From Emcibacter sp. (lineage in GTDB: Bacteria > Pseudomonadota > Alphaproteobacteria > Sphingomonadales > Emcibacteraceae): 64,000 bases of DNA. Under the pieces are notes generated by a model. It saw only the letters and a program-made list of their open reading frames with translations. It ran no database searches and was not told where the DNA came from. The DNA lies in the NCBI GenBank assembly GCA_021647465.1, contig JAKIUQ010000005.1:62001-126000 (forward strand), read 5' to 3'. The position numbers and the translations under genes are program-made. Of the stretch, positions 53,953-62,518 are shown in pieces (the first letter of the stretch is position 1; each line of letters starts with the position of its first letter).

Positions 53953-55011
53953 TCATTTAACAAAAAATGGCAATCCGAACCAGTACCATCTTTTATCCGG
54001 GCCGGGCATGGTGCAGTTAATTCTGCTGCGGCCCTTGGGCAGGGGCGGGTCAAATCTCACCTCTATCCTGTTCTTGCCAATACGGGTGATGTTGGCGGCT
54101 TTGCCCAAATGGGAGGGATAGCAGCTCATGGCGGATAGGCCGCGTATATTTTTTTCAACGGTAAAGCCTATTTGCGGCGGGTTTTCTTTGATGACCGGAC
54201 TGATGGGCAGAATGTCATAGGCCGGCAAGGCCCTTGCGTTCGCGATTAAACGAAACCGGTCCATATTGGAATATTTTTCATTGAGCGCAAAACGCGGCAA
54301 GCCAAAGAGATTGCTATGACTGCTGGCACCGCTGGAAAATTGACCAAAGGCAGCTTTAATATGCATTTCCTTCAAAATATTTTCCAGCATTGGGCTGAAT
54401 TCGCCGTAAGGATAGGCAAAAATATCAGGGAAACTGCCGAGTTCTTTTTCATAAATAGCCGTTGCCGCTGCAATATCTTTTCTGGCTTGATCCTCGGTCA
54501 TATAAGAAAGATGGTCATGGGTATGGCCATGATGGCCAATGCTGACCAAGGGATCGCTTGCCATATCCCGTAACTGCTGCCAGGTCATATAATTGGCATT
54601 ATTTTGACTTACAGGTTTGGTCGAGACGAATATGGTAAAAGGAAAATTTGCGGCTTTTAACTTTGGCCAGGCATGGTGAAATATGGACAGATAGGCATCA
54701 TCAATGGTGATGGCAATTGTACGGGGCGGTAATTTTATTTTATTTTTAAGGGCCGTGACGATGTCATCAAGGGGGGCAATATTGTATTTTTCTTTTTTCA
54801 GTTCTTCCAGATGGGCGTCAAATTGTTGTAAAGTAATATTGGTGGTGGGGAATTTTTCTTCGCCGAATCTATGATACATAAGAATGATCGCGGAATCCTC
54901 AGCTTGTTCCGTTTGTTCGGCTTTTGAAAATTCGGGAATGGCAAAGGATGAGGCCATAATTATGACCATATAAAATATAAATGATATGCGACGACTGGCA
55001 AGGTTAAACAT
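53953..55011 (-). CDS. Exported polysaccharide deacetylase
   Basis: This 352-residue protein has an N-terminal hydrophobic signal/anchor (ISFIFYMVIIMASSFAIP) and a carbohydrate esterase 4 domain. The metal-site motifs are TIDDAY (Asp-Asp) and HGHTHDHLS (the two histidines). YPYGEFSPM is the next CE4 motif. It resembles PgaB-type or xylanase/chitin deacetylases; the substrate is unknown. The C-terminal region (from about residue 265) is a separate beta-rich part. AAGGA precedes ATG 55011. It sits against the surrounding gene direction in an otherwise conserved region. Confidence 0.92.
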   Translation of the reverse strand: MFNLASRRISFIFYMVIIMASSFAIPEFSKAEQTEQAEDSAIILMYHRFGEEKFPTTNITLQQFDAHLEELKKEKYNIAPLDDIVTALKNKIKLPPRTIAITIDDAYLSIFHHAWPKLKAANFPFTIFVSTKPVSQNNANYMTWQQLRDMASDPLVSIGHHGHTHDHLSYMTEDQARKDIAAATAIYEKELGSFPDIFAYPYGEFSPMLENILKEMHIKAAFGQFSSGASSHSNLFGLPRFALNEKYSNMDRFRLIANARALPAYDILPISPVIKENPPQIGFTVEKNIRGLSAMSCYPSHLGKAANITRIGKNRIEVRFDPPLPKGRSRINCTMPGPDKRWYWFGLPFFVK

Positions 55012-55186
55012 TACATTCCTTGAAATTAAATTATTGCAATTGAATCATTTTATAATTTTGTAACAGGCTGACTATAGCAGGATATTTTTAAAAGAAAATC
55101 TTCTTTGTCAAGGGTAATAATGGTTTAGAAATATGTTAAGATATGAGATATATAAAAGAGATCCATTGTAAAAGCTAGGATAGCAG

Positions 55187-55783
55187 ATGACACAAGATAT
55201 ACTTTCTGACCGGGATTTGAATGTGATTTTCAGGGAAGCCCATTCTTTTACAGGATGGCAGGATATGCCCGTTTCAGAAATCACCATTCGGGCCATGTAT
55301 GATCTTTTACGGCTGGGGCCGACAAGCCTTAACTGTTCGCCGGCCCGCTTTGTGATCGTCAAAAGTAAGGATGCCAAGAAAAAACTGGCCCATTGTGTCA
55401 AGGCCGCCGGCAAGGAGTTGGTCACTGCCGCGCCCTTCAGCGTTATTGTCGGCCTTGATGCGAATTTTTACGAAAAACAGGATGATTTATTTGCCCATTA
55501 TCCTTCGGCAAAGCGTTTGTTCGCGGAAAATAAGGCCCTTGCACAGGAAGAAGCCTTTCGCAGCAGTAGTATTCAAGGGGGCTATTTAATCATTGCGGCC
55601 CGCGCGCTGGGGCTTGATTGCTGCCTCATCCCGCAGATTGATCAGGATAAGGTGAATGAGGCTTATTTCAAGGATACATCATGCCGGGTGAATTTTATCT
55701 GTAGCATGGGATACGGTGATGCGGCCGGTATGACCGCCCATGATTATCGCCTGTCTTTTGATGAGGCGTGTGAAATAGTTTGA
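55187..55783 (+). CDS. RutE/HadB-like nitroreductase
   Basis: This 198-residue FMN-dependent nitroreductase-fold protein is closest to the malonic semialdehyde reductase RutE/YdfJ group. Visible parts are IFREAHSFTGWQDMPVS, LLRLGPTSLNCSPARFVIV, SSIQGGYLIIAARALGLDC and a C-terminal RLSFDEACEIV. The rest of the pyrimidine-degradation (rut) genes are absent, so the true substrate is uncertain. AGGA precedes the ATG. The stop overlaps the tsaB start. Confidence 0.92.
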   Translation: MTQDILSDRDLNVIFREAHSFTGWQDMPVSEITIRAMYDLLRLGPTSLNCSPARFVIVKSKDAKKKLAHCVKAAGKELVTAAPFSVIVGLDANFYEKQDDLFAHYPSAKRLFAENKALAQEEAFRSSSIQGGYLIIAARALGLDCCLIPQIDQDKVNEAYFKDTSCRVNFICSMGYGDAAGMTAHDYRLSFDEACEIV

Positions 55784-56553
55784 TAATACTTGCCCTTGAT
55801 TCTGCCCTGACCTCCTGCTCCGCAGCGGTGATAAAAGACGGCAAAATAATCTCCGAACTGTTTGAGGACAGAATGCGCGGGCAGGCAGAACGCCTGATGC
55901 CAATGTGCCTGGAGGCCTGCGATAAAGCTGATGTGAGTTTTGAGGATTTAACCGCCATAGCCGTAACGCGCGGCCCCGGTGCCTTTACAGGCGTGCGTAT
56001 CGGGCTTGCCACGGCCAAGGGGCTTGCCCTTGCCCTCGGTCTGCCGCTTGTGGCTGTGACAACTCTGGAGGCCGTGGCACAGAATCTGGCCGAAGCAATG
56101 GGGAGGCGTCAGAATAAGCTGCCTATAGGCCGGGCGGCGATTGCGCTTGATGCCCGAAGGTCGGAAGTTTATTTGCAGGTTTTTGATATAATGGACGGCG
56201 ATGGCATACCAATATTAGGGCCAATGTCGGGGCCAGAATTGGGGCCAATATTGAGAGCTGTATCGGAACCGGTCGCGGCACCCTTAACGAAAATATCTGA
56301 TTATCTGGATGACAAGATCACGCATATAGTGGGGACAGGCGCAGATTTGGTGAAATCGCAGCTGACTTCAGAATTCACGCAGAAAATTGCCTTTCCAACG
56401 GCGCAAAGTCAGCCAAATGCGGGCACAGTCGGGCTTATTGCGGCCAAGAGATTGAGGGCGGGAGACATGGCTCATAATATTACCCCCCTATATCTGCGCG
56501 CGCCGGATGCGGTGGCGGCAAAAGCCGTAACCTATGCTTTCCAGAATCAATGA
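55780..56553 (+). CDS. tsaB: tRNA t6A biosynthesis protein TsaB
   Basis: TsaB is an ASKHA-fold partner of TsaD in forming N6-threonylcarbamoyladenosine at tRNA position 37. The N-terminus LALDSALTSCSAAVI and the segment TAIAVTRGPGAFTGVRIGLA are typical. It is 257 residues, somewhat longer than E. coli TsaB. It starts at TTG 55780, overlapping the previous stop, and ends in an ATGA overlap with rimI. Confidence 0.95.
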   Translation: MIILALDSALTSCSAAVIKDGKIISELFEDRMRGQAERLMPMCLEACDKADVSFEDLTAIAVTRGPGAFTGVRIGLATAKGLALALGLPLVAVTTLEAVAQNLAEAMGRRQNKLPIGRAAIALDARRSEVYLQVFDIMDGDGIPILGPMSGPELGPILRAVSEPVAAPLTKISDYLDDKITHIVGTGADLVKSQLTSEFTQKIAFPTAQSQPNAGTVGLIAAKRLRAGDMAHNITPLYLRAPDAVAAKAVTYAFQNQ

Positions 56554-57011
56554 CGATTTCTTGCGCCGTATATAATGGCTTTTCCAGAGGCATAACCGCC
56601 GAAAAGCTGTCCGAAATGCACAGGCTGTCCTTTCAGGATTCGGTCGAGCAGGTCTGGACGTCAGCGGAAATATCATCCCTGTTGCTTAATCCGGATACGC
56701 AGGTCATGACCTTATGGCAGGAGGCCCAAGCCATCGGATTTCTGATGTGGCGTCAGGCGGGGGAGGAGGCGGAGATACTCACGCTTTGTATTTTGCCGGC
56801 ACGGCGCGGCCAAGGTATGGGAAGTCAGATATTGCAAGAATTTTATCTTTTGGCCGCGAAGGTCAAAACCGAGGAAATTTTTCTTGAGGTCAGGGAAAAT
56901 AATGCCGCCGCGATCAGCCTCTATGAAAAAAACGCCTTTAAAGCTGTGGGCCGGCGGAAAAATTATTATAGAGATCAAGACGCATTGATTATGAAATATA
57001 TTATGGAATAA
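56550..57011 (+). CDS. rimI: Ribosomal-protein-alanine N-acetyltransferase
   Basis: This GNAT acetyltransferase has the acetyl-CoA loop LPARRGQGMGSQIL, followed by FLEVRENNAAAISLYEKNAF and NYYRDQDALIMKY. The length of 153 residues fits RimI. Pairing with tsaB through a four-base overlap supports RimI over a generic GNAT. Confidence 0.92.
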   Translation: MTISCAVYNGFSRGITAEKLSEMHRLSFQDSVEQVWTSAEISSLLLNPDTQVMTLWQEAQAIGFLMWRQAGEEAEILTLCILPARRGQGMGSQILQEFYLLAAKVKTEEIFLEVRENNAAAISLYEKNAFKAVGRRKNYYRDQDALIMKYIME

Positions 57012-57159
57012 AGCCAAAAATTAAAGACAATATATGACATAAATATTATATTATAGACTTCTTCTATTCATTTCCCGCTGGCCATGAAAAAATTTGGAAT
57101 CAAAAGGGATAATGTGTATAGTTGGGAAAAATATTAAAAAGTTAACAGGGTCATATAAT

Positions 57160-57579
57160 ATGTTGTCAGAGATAGAGCAGATGTGCATTGAAAAGGGCAT
57201 GCGGATGACGGATCAGCGCCGGGTAATCGCCAAGGTTCTTTCGAAGGCGAATGACCACCCTGATGTTGAGGAGGTCTATCGGCGCGCCATTGATATTGAT
57301 TCCCGTATCAGTATTGCAACCGTTTATCGTACGGTACGTCTTTTTGAAGAGGCCGGAATTCTGGAACGCCATGATTTTCGTGTGGAAAGCGGTGAAAACA
57401 GGGCCAGATTCGAGCTGGTGAGCGAAATGCACCATGACCATTTAATTGATGTTGAAGGCGGCGAAGTCATTGAATTCCATGACAGGGAAATAGAAGAGCT
57501 TCAGAAAAAAATCGCCAAAAAGCATGGGTATCGGCTGGTGGATCACCGTATGGAGTTATATGGTGTGAAAATCAGGTAA
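57160..57579 (+). CDS. fur: Fur family transcriptional regulator
   Basis: This metal-responsive repressor has 139 residues if ATG 57160 is used (CAGGG nine bases upstream); upstream in-frame ATGs at 57094 and 57112 would add 16-22 residues not typical of the family. The winged-helix region is RMTDQRRVIAKVLSKANDHP and SRISIATVYRTVRLFEEAGI. The metal region HHDHLIDVEGGEVIEFHDREI is intact. The C-terminal CxxC zinc pair of E. coli Fur is absent, as in many alphaproteobacterial Fur/Mur proteins, so the sensed metal (Fe or Mn) is open. Confidence 0.93.
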   Translation: MLSEIEQMCIEKGMRMTDQRRVIAKVLSKANDHPDVEEVYRRAIDIDSRISIATVYRTVRLFEEAGILERHDFRVESGENRARFELVSEMHHDHLIDVEGGEVIEFHDREIEELQKKIAKKHGYRLVDHRMELYGVKIR

Positions 57580-57697
57580 TCATTCGGTAATTGCAAAATC
57601 CTTACATATCTTCTATGACAATGCCCAAACCGTTCTATTATAAGATATTGGGTTGTGGCTCGCGTGAACTCTATAAAAGGCAGAAAATAAAAAACAT

Positions 57698-58495
57698 ATG
57701 AGAGAATATTACAGAATACTCAAGACGCTTGTTTTTTTTGCTATATTGTTGCCGCCGACCATTATTTTCAAGAAATTGAAATTTCCGGGCTATAAAGTAT
57801 GGCCGCATCTGGTTCATCGTGCCATTTGTTTCTCTCTGAATATTAAAGTCACCAAGATTGGCGAGCCGTTAGAAGGGCCGCCGACTTTATTTGTATGTAA
57901 TCATGTGTCATGGATTGATATTATCGTTTTGGGTCATATTATAAAAGGCTGCTTCATTGCCAAGAAAGAAATGATTGACTGGCCTATATTGGGGTATTTA
58001 TCCTCGCTTCAACGGACAATTTTTATTGATAGAGAGCGCCGGGCGGATGTTATTGAGCAAAGAAAGGAAATGCAGGATAGAATGCATAATGGGGATAACC
58101 TGATCCTGTTTCCCGAAGGAACAACATCTGATGGCGGCAGGGTATTGCCTTTTAAAAGTTCGTTATTTGGCGTTACAGAAACAGCCATGCATTTGCAGCC
58201 CGATGAACATGGGCAGCTTCAGGAGTTGATGGTGCAGCCGGTAACTGTGGTGTATAAAAGGATTAATAATATGCCGACTATCCGGGCCAATCGATCCAAT
58301 GTTGCCTGGTATGGTGATCTTGAAATGGGTCCGCATTTAAAAGGCGTGTTGAATTTATTGAAAGTGGAAGTGGAAGTGCATTTTCATGAACCTGTATCCC
58401 GTAACCTGTTTAAAACGCGCAAAGAATTATCCGCATATTGTCAGCGAACCATTGAAAATCGATTGTTAAGTTCCTTGCGGGGAAAGTTTAACTGA
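57698..58495 (+). CDS. plsC: 1-acyl-glycerol-3-phosphate acyltransferase
   Basis: It acylates lysophosphatidic acid to phosphatidic acid at the inner membrane. Motif I is CNHVSWIDIIV (HxxxxD) and motif III is LFPEGTTSDGGRVLPFK, with IFIDRERR as motif II. A hydrophobic N-terminal segment (LVFFAILLPPTIIF) anchors it. It has 265 residues. No good ribosome site lies within ten bases of ATG 57698, so the start is less certain. The position between fur and miaB is conserved. Confidence 0.95.
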   Translation: MREYYRILKTLVFFAILLPPTIIFKKLKFPGYKVWPHLVHRAICFSLNIKVTKIGEPLEGPPTLFVCNHVSWIDIIVLGHIIKGCFIAKKEMIDWPILGYLSSLQRTIFIDRERRADVIEQRKEMQDRMHNGDNLILFPEGTTSDGGRVLPFKSSLFGVTETAMHLQPDEHGQLQELMVQPVTVVYKRINNMPTIRANRSNVAWYGDLEMGPHLKGVLNLLKVEVEVHFHEPVSRNLFKTRKELSAYCQRTIENRLLSSLRGKFN

Positions 58496-58514
58496 TGCGC
58501 AAGGGAATATATTA

Positions 58515-59909
58515 ATGAGTCTGCCCCCTAAAAAATTATATATCAAAACATACGGTTGCCAGATGAATGTCTATGATACGGAGCGTATGGTAGATGTCAT
58601 GACCCATGAAGGCTATGAGGTAACGGATGCCCCGGATGACGCGGATCTTGTTATTTTGAATACATGTCATATTCGCGAAAAAGCCGCAGAAAAAGTATAT
58701 TCCGATATTGGCCGCCTTCGCGTTATGAAGGAAAAACAAGCCAAAAAAGCCGAAGCCTCTGGTCGGGAAAGTAAAAAATCCATCCTTGCGGTTGGTGGCT
58801 GTGTGGCGCAGGCGGAGGGCGCCGAAATTCAGCGCCGCGCGCCGACAGTGGATATGGTTTTCGGGCCGCAAACCTATCACCGCCTGCCCGAAATGACCAG
58901 TCAAGCCGATAAAATCAAACAAACCGGCGCACGTCCCCGCATTGTGGATACGGATCTTGTCGTCAGCGAAAAATTTGAAAGCCTGTCCAAAAAAGCCATC
59001 ACTCAGAAAAAAACTGCTTTTCTGACGGTGCAGGAAGGCTGCGATAAATTTTGCACCTATTGCGTCGTCCCCTATACGCGGGGCGGTGAATTTTCACGGT
59101 CATTTGAAGATGTTATGAAGGATGCCCGGAAATTAAATGAGGCGGGCGTGTTGGAAGTGACCCTGCTTGGGCAGAATGTTAACGCCTATCACGGGATGAG
59201 CCGCGAAAATGTAGAATGGTCATTGGCCCGCCTGATCCGGCATTTGGCCGATGTCACGGACTTTAAACGGATCAGATATACCACATCACACCCCCATGAT
59301 ATGACCGATGAACTGATCGCGATTCATGGAGAGGTCGCGCAATGCATGCCTTATCTGCATTTGCCTGTACAGTCGGGCTCCGATAAAATTGTCAAGGCCA
59401 TGAACCGGCATCATACGATTGCGTCCTATATGAAAATTATTGACTCCATTCGGGCGGTGCGTCCCGATATTGCCCTGTCCGGTGATTTTATCGTTGGTTT
59501 CCCGGGGGAGACAGATGCGGATTTTCAGGCGACCATGAAACTGGTCAGGGAGGTTGACTATGCGCAGGCCTATTCTTTCATGTATAGTGAGCGGCCCGGT
59601 ACGCCTGCTGCGGGCTGGGAAAATCAGGTCGAAGAGCATGTTAAATCGGAACGGCTTGCCGAGCTTCAGGAGGTGCTTAATCAGCAGCAACGGGCCTTTA
59701 ATGATAAAAGCGTTGGCAAGGTCATGTCCGTTCTTCTTGAGCGGACGGGCAAGCAGGATACACATCTTGTCGGGCGCAGTCCTTATATGCAGGCCGTCCA
59801 TGTGGATGTTGGCGATAAAGAGGCCGCTGAGAAATATTTTGGCCAGATGGTAGATATGAAAATTATCAGCGCGGGGCCCCGCAGTTTGAAAGGTGAGTTT
59901 ACGACGTAA
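58515..59909 (+). CDS. miaB: tRNA-2-methylthio-N6-dimethylallyladenosine synthase
   Basis: This radical SAM methylthiotransferase modifies A37 of tRNAs reading UNN codons. The N-terminal UPF0004 domain has cluster cysteines in TYGCQMNVYDTERM, NTCHIREKAAEK and VGGCVAQAEG. The radical SAM motif is EGCDKFCTYCVVPYTRG. A TRAM domain closes the protein. It has 464 residues, with AAGGGA before the ATG. The ybeZ ATG directly follows its stop. Confidence 0.97.
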   Translation: MSLPPKKLYIKTYGCQMNVYDTERMVDVMTHEGYEVTDAPDDADLVILNTCHIREKAAEKVYSDIGRLRVMKEKQAKKAEASGRESKKSILAVGGCVAQAEGAEIQRRAPTVDMVFGPQTYHRLPEMTSQADKIKQTGARPRIVDTDLVVSEKFESLSKKAITQKKTAFLTVQEGCDKFCTYCVVPYTRGGEFSRSFEDVMKDARKLNEAGVLEVTLLGQNVNAYHGMSRENVEWSLARLIRHLADVTDFKRIRYTTSHPHDMTDELIAIHGEVAQCMPYLHLPVQSGSDKIVKAMNRHHTIASYMKIIDSIRAVRPDIALSGDFIVGFPGETDADFQATMKLVREVDYAQAYSFMYSERPGTPAAGWENQVEEHVKSERLAELQEVLNQQQRAFNDKSVGKVMSVLLERTGKQDTHLVGRSPYMQAVHVDVGDKEAAEKYFGQMVDMKIISAGPRSLKGEFTT

Positions 59910-60902
59910 ATGACGAAATTAAAGACAATCATTCTGGAATTTGAGGATAATGCATATCTGCCTGATCTGTATGGTGAACATAATTGCCATCTTGCGCGGA
60001 TAGAACAAAAGATTGGTGCGAGCTTTACGGTCAAGGGTAATATTCTGGTCATCGAAGGGAGCAAGCATGCCCGAGAGACGGCCAGACAGATTATCGCGGG
60101 CCTTCATGATGACTTGGAACAGGGCGGCAAAATTGCCATGGGCGATGTTGACGGTGCCATCCGCATGGCCGATTTTCTCGATGCCCCCAAAAAAGAGGTC
60201 ATTCTTGAACGAAAGAATTTCGCCAGCAAGGAAAACCGGATCCGTACGCGAAATGCAATAATTTCGCCGAGATCGAAAAATCAGGCCCTCTATATCCAGG
60301 CCTTGCGCGAAACGAATATGACCTTCGGGCTTGGCCCTGCGGGGACGGGCAAGACGTTTCTTGCGGTGGCCATGGCGGTATCCTGTCTTTTGGAAGGCAA
60401 GGTCGAGCGGATCGTTTTAACGCGGCCTGCGGTGGAGGCCGGTGAGAAGCTGGGTTTTCTGCCGGGCGATATGCGGGAAAAAGTCGACCCTTATCTGAGG
60501 CCGCTTTATGATGCGCTTGGTCAAATGATTTCCATGGAACAGACGGAAAAGAGGCTGGAGAATGGCGATATTGAAGTGGCCCCCCTTGCCTTTATGCGGG
60601 GAAGAACCCTTTCCAATGCCTTTGTTATTCTGGATGAGGCGCAGAATACCAGCCCCATGCAGATGAAAATGTTTCTGACCCGTTTTGGTGAAAACTGCCG
60701 GATGGTGGTTTGCGGCGATCCCTCACAGGTGGATTTGCCCAACGGCACGCCGTCCGGATTATATCATGCCCTGAAAGTCCTGAAGGGGATCAACGATATT
60801 TCCTTCATCCAGTTTAACGCGGATGATGTGGTGCGTCATCCGTTGGTGGGGGATATTGTTCGGGCCTATGATCTTGCAGAAGCGAAACAAAGTAAAAAAT
60901 GA
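59910..60902 (+). CDS. ybeZ: PhoH-like ATPase YbeZ
   Basis: This is a 330-residue ATPase with an N-terminal KH-like region and a PhoH domain. Walker A is GPAGTGKTFLAVAMA and Walker B is FVILDEAQNTSPMQ; VVCGDPSQVDLPNG is the next conserved helicase-like motif. It probably acts with YbeY in rRNA processing. It starts immediately after the miaB stop and overlaps ybeY as ATGA. Confidence 0.95.
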   Translation: MTKLKTIILEFEDNAYLPDLYGEHNCHLARIEQKIGASFTVKGNILVIEGSKHARETARQIIAGLHDDLEQGGKIAMGDVDGAIRMADFLDAPKKEVILERKNFASKENRIRTRNAIISPRSKNQALYIQALRETNMTFGLGPAGTGKTFLAVAMAVSCLLEGKVERIVLTRPAVEAGEKLGFLPGDMREKVDPYLRPLYDALGQMISMEQTEKRLENGDIEVAPLAFMRGRTLSNAFVILDEAQNTSPMQMKMFLTRFGENCRMVVCGDPSQVDLPNGTPSGLYHALKVLKGINDISFIQFNADDVVRHPLVGDIVRAYDLAEAKQSKK

Positions 60903-61429
60903 TCCCGGAAAATATTGATATTGATATAAGCTGTCAATCTGAGCTATGGACTGAATATTGCCCAAAATATACCGGGCTTATGGAAACCTGTTTTGCACAG
61001 ATCATAAAATTGGTGCCGGAGGCTGAATTTTTCAAAAATTTTCCTCATCTCGAACTGAGTATTCTTTTGACGGATGATCAGAAGATTCGGTTGCTCAACA
61101 AGGAATATCGCGGTAAGGACAAGGCAACAAATGTTTTGTCATTTCCCTCATTGTCTTATGATGATATTCAAAACTATCAGAGGCCGGATTGTGAAATTCC
61201 TGAATATCCTGTGGCACTCGGAGATATTATTTTTGCTTTTGAAACCATAAGAGGCGAGGCTTCAGCGCAGGGTAAAAGTTTTTCTGATCATTTTTGTCAT
61301 TTATTCATTCATGGAATATTGCATCTTTTGGGTTATGATCATGCGGTGGATATAGAGGCCCAGGGCATGGAAAATATGGAAAAGAAACTGCTCTTGAAAT
61401 TATCTATTGACGATCCTTATCGGGATTGA
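60899..61429 (+). CDS. ybeY: Endoribonuclease YbeY
   Basis: This zinc-dependent endonuclease is needed for 16S rRNA 3' maturation and ribosome quality control. The three-histidine metal motif is HGILHLLGYDH, and the family segment LNKEYRGKDKATNVLSFP is present. It has 176 residues. Confidence 0.96.
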   Translation: MIPENIDIDISCQSELWTEYCPKYTGLMETCFAQIIKLVPEAEFFKNFPHLELSILLTDDQKIRLLNKEYRGKDKATNVLSFPSLSYDDIQNYQRPDCEIPEYPVALGDIIFAFETIRGEASAQGKSFSDHFCHLFIHGILHLLGYDHAVDIEAQGMENMEKKLLLKLSIDDPYRD

Positions 61430-61466
61430 GACAATTGAACTTAATAATTAATTTGGTCAGAGGGTC

Positions 61467-62513
61467 ATGAATACAGAAAATAATTCAGCAGAAAATAACG
61501 CAGCAGAAGAAAAATCGGTAGAAAATATCATAGGAGATGAGCCTCGTTCGCAGGAGAAGACGGGTTTTTTCCGTTGGTTCAAAGGCCTTTTTTCGGCCCT
61601 GATTCCTAGTTCCGCCTCAGGTAAGGGGGGGGACGATATGCTTAAAGAAAGTCTGGAAGAGGTTATCGATGAGCTGGAGAATGAGCAGTCATCTTTTGGC
61701 GAAGAGGAGCGCTCAATTATTACAAACACGCTCGCTTTCAGGAATAAGCGCGTGGATGATATCATGGTGCCCAGAACAGATATCATCGCGGTTGATTCTT
61801 CTGCAAGCTTTGAAGAGGTGATGGATATCTTTATCAAGGGGACGACTTCCCGTCTGCCGGTTTATCGGGAGACTCTGGATGAGGTGATTGCCATGGTGCA
61901 TATCAAGGATGCCTTTCGAGAGCTGGTTTCAATTAAGGATGGCCACAAGGCGGGTGATTTTGAGGCAACAGCCTTGCGATCCATACAGCGCCCCATATTA
62001 TTTGTGCCGCCCTCTATGAAATTATTCGATCTGCTGACGAAAATGCAGGCAACCCATATTCATATGGCGGTCGTGGTGGATGAGTATGGTGGCACGGACG
62101 GGCTTTTAACCATTGAGGATCTTGTGGAACAGATTGTTGGTGATATTGAAGATGAGCATGATGAGGCTGAAGAAGAGCTTTTGCGGGAATTGCCGGGGGG
62201 TGATCTTGTGGCTGACGCGCGGCTTTCCATTGAGGCACTCGAGGGCTTGCTTGGTCTTGATCTTTTGCCGGATAATCAGGATGATGATGTGGATACTCTG
62301 GGGGGATTATTATTCACGACTGCCGGATATATTCCCGAGGTCGGCGAGGTTATCAAAGATAAAAATGGCCTGAATTATGAGATACTGGCCGGCGATGCCC
62401 GCAGCATTAAGACGGTGCTGATCAAGCGTCAGGATTTGACCCAGTCTTTAAGTAAGGATGTGGAAAAAAATACGGTTTCATCTGATGATAAATCAAAACA
62501 GACCGTAAAATAA
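61467..62513 (+). CDS. ybeX: CorC/HlyC-type CBS domain protein
   Basis: This is a 348-residue cytosolic protein with two CBS domains (about residues 100-220) and a C-terminal CorC_HlyC domain (FTTAGYIPEVGEVI region). Markers are VDDIMVPRTDIIAV and AVVVDEYGGTDGLLTIEDLVE. It lacks the DUF21 membrane domain, like E. coli YbeX, which is linked to ribosome metabolism and Mg/Co handling. A run of eight G (61625-61632) lies in the N-terminal linker. Confidence 0.95.
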   Translation: MNTENNSAENNAAEEKSVENIIGDEPRSQEKTGFFRWFKGLFSALIPSSASGKGGDDMLKESLEEVIDELENEQSSFGEEERSIITNTLAFRNKRVDDIMVPRTDIIAVDSSASFEEVMDIFIKGTTSRLPVYRETLDEVIAMVHIKDAFRELVSIKDGHKAGDFEATALRSIQRPILFVPPSMKLFDLLTKMQATHIHMAVVVDEYGGTDGLLTIEDLVEQIVGDIEDEHDEAEEELLRELPGGDLVADARLSIEALEGLLGLDLLPDNQDDDVDTLGGLLFTTAGYIPEVGEVIKDKNGLNYEILAGDARSIKTVLIKRQDLTQSLSKDVEKNTVSSDDKSKQTVK

Positions 62514-62518
62514 TCACA

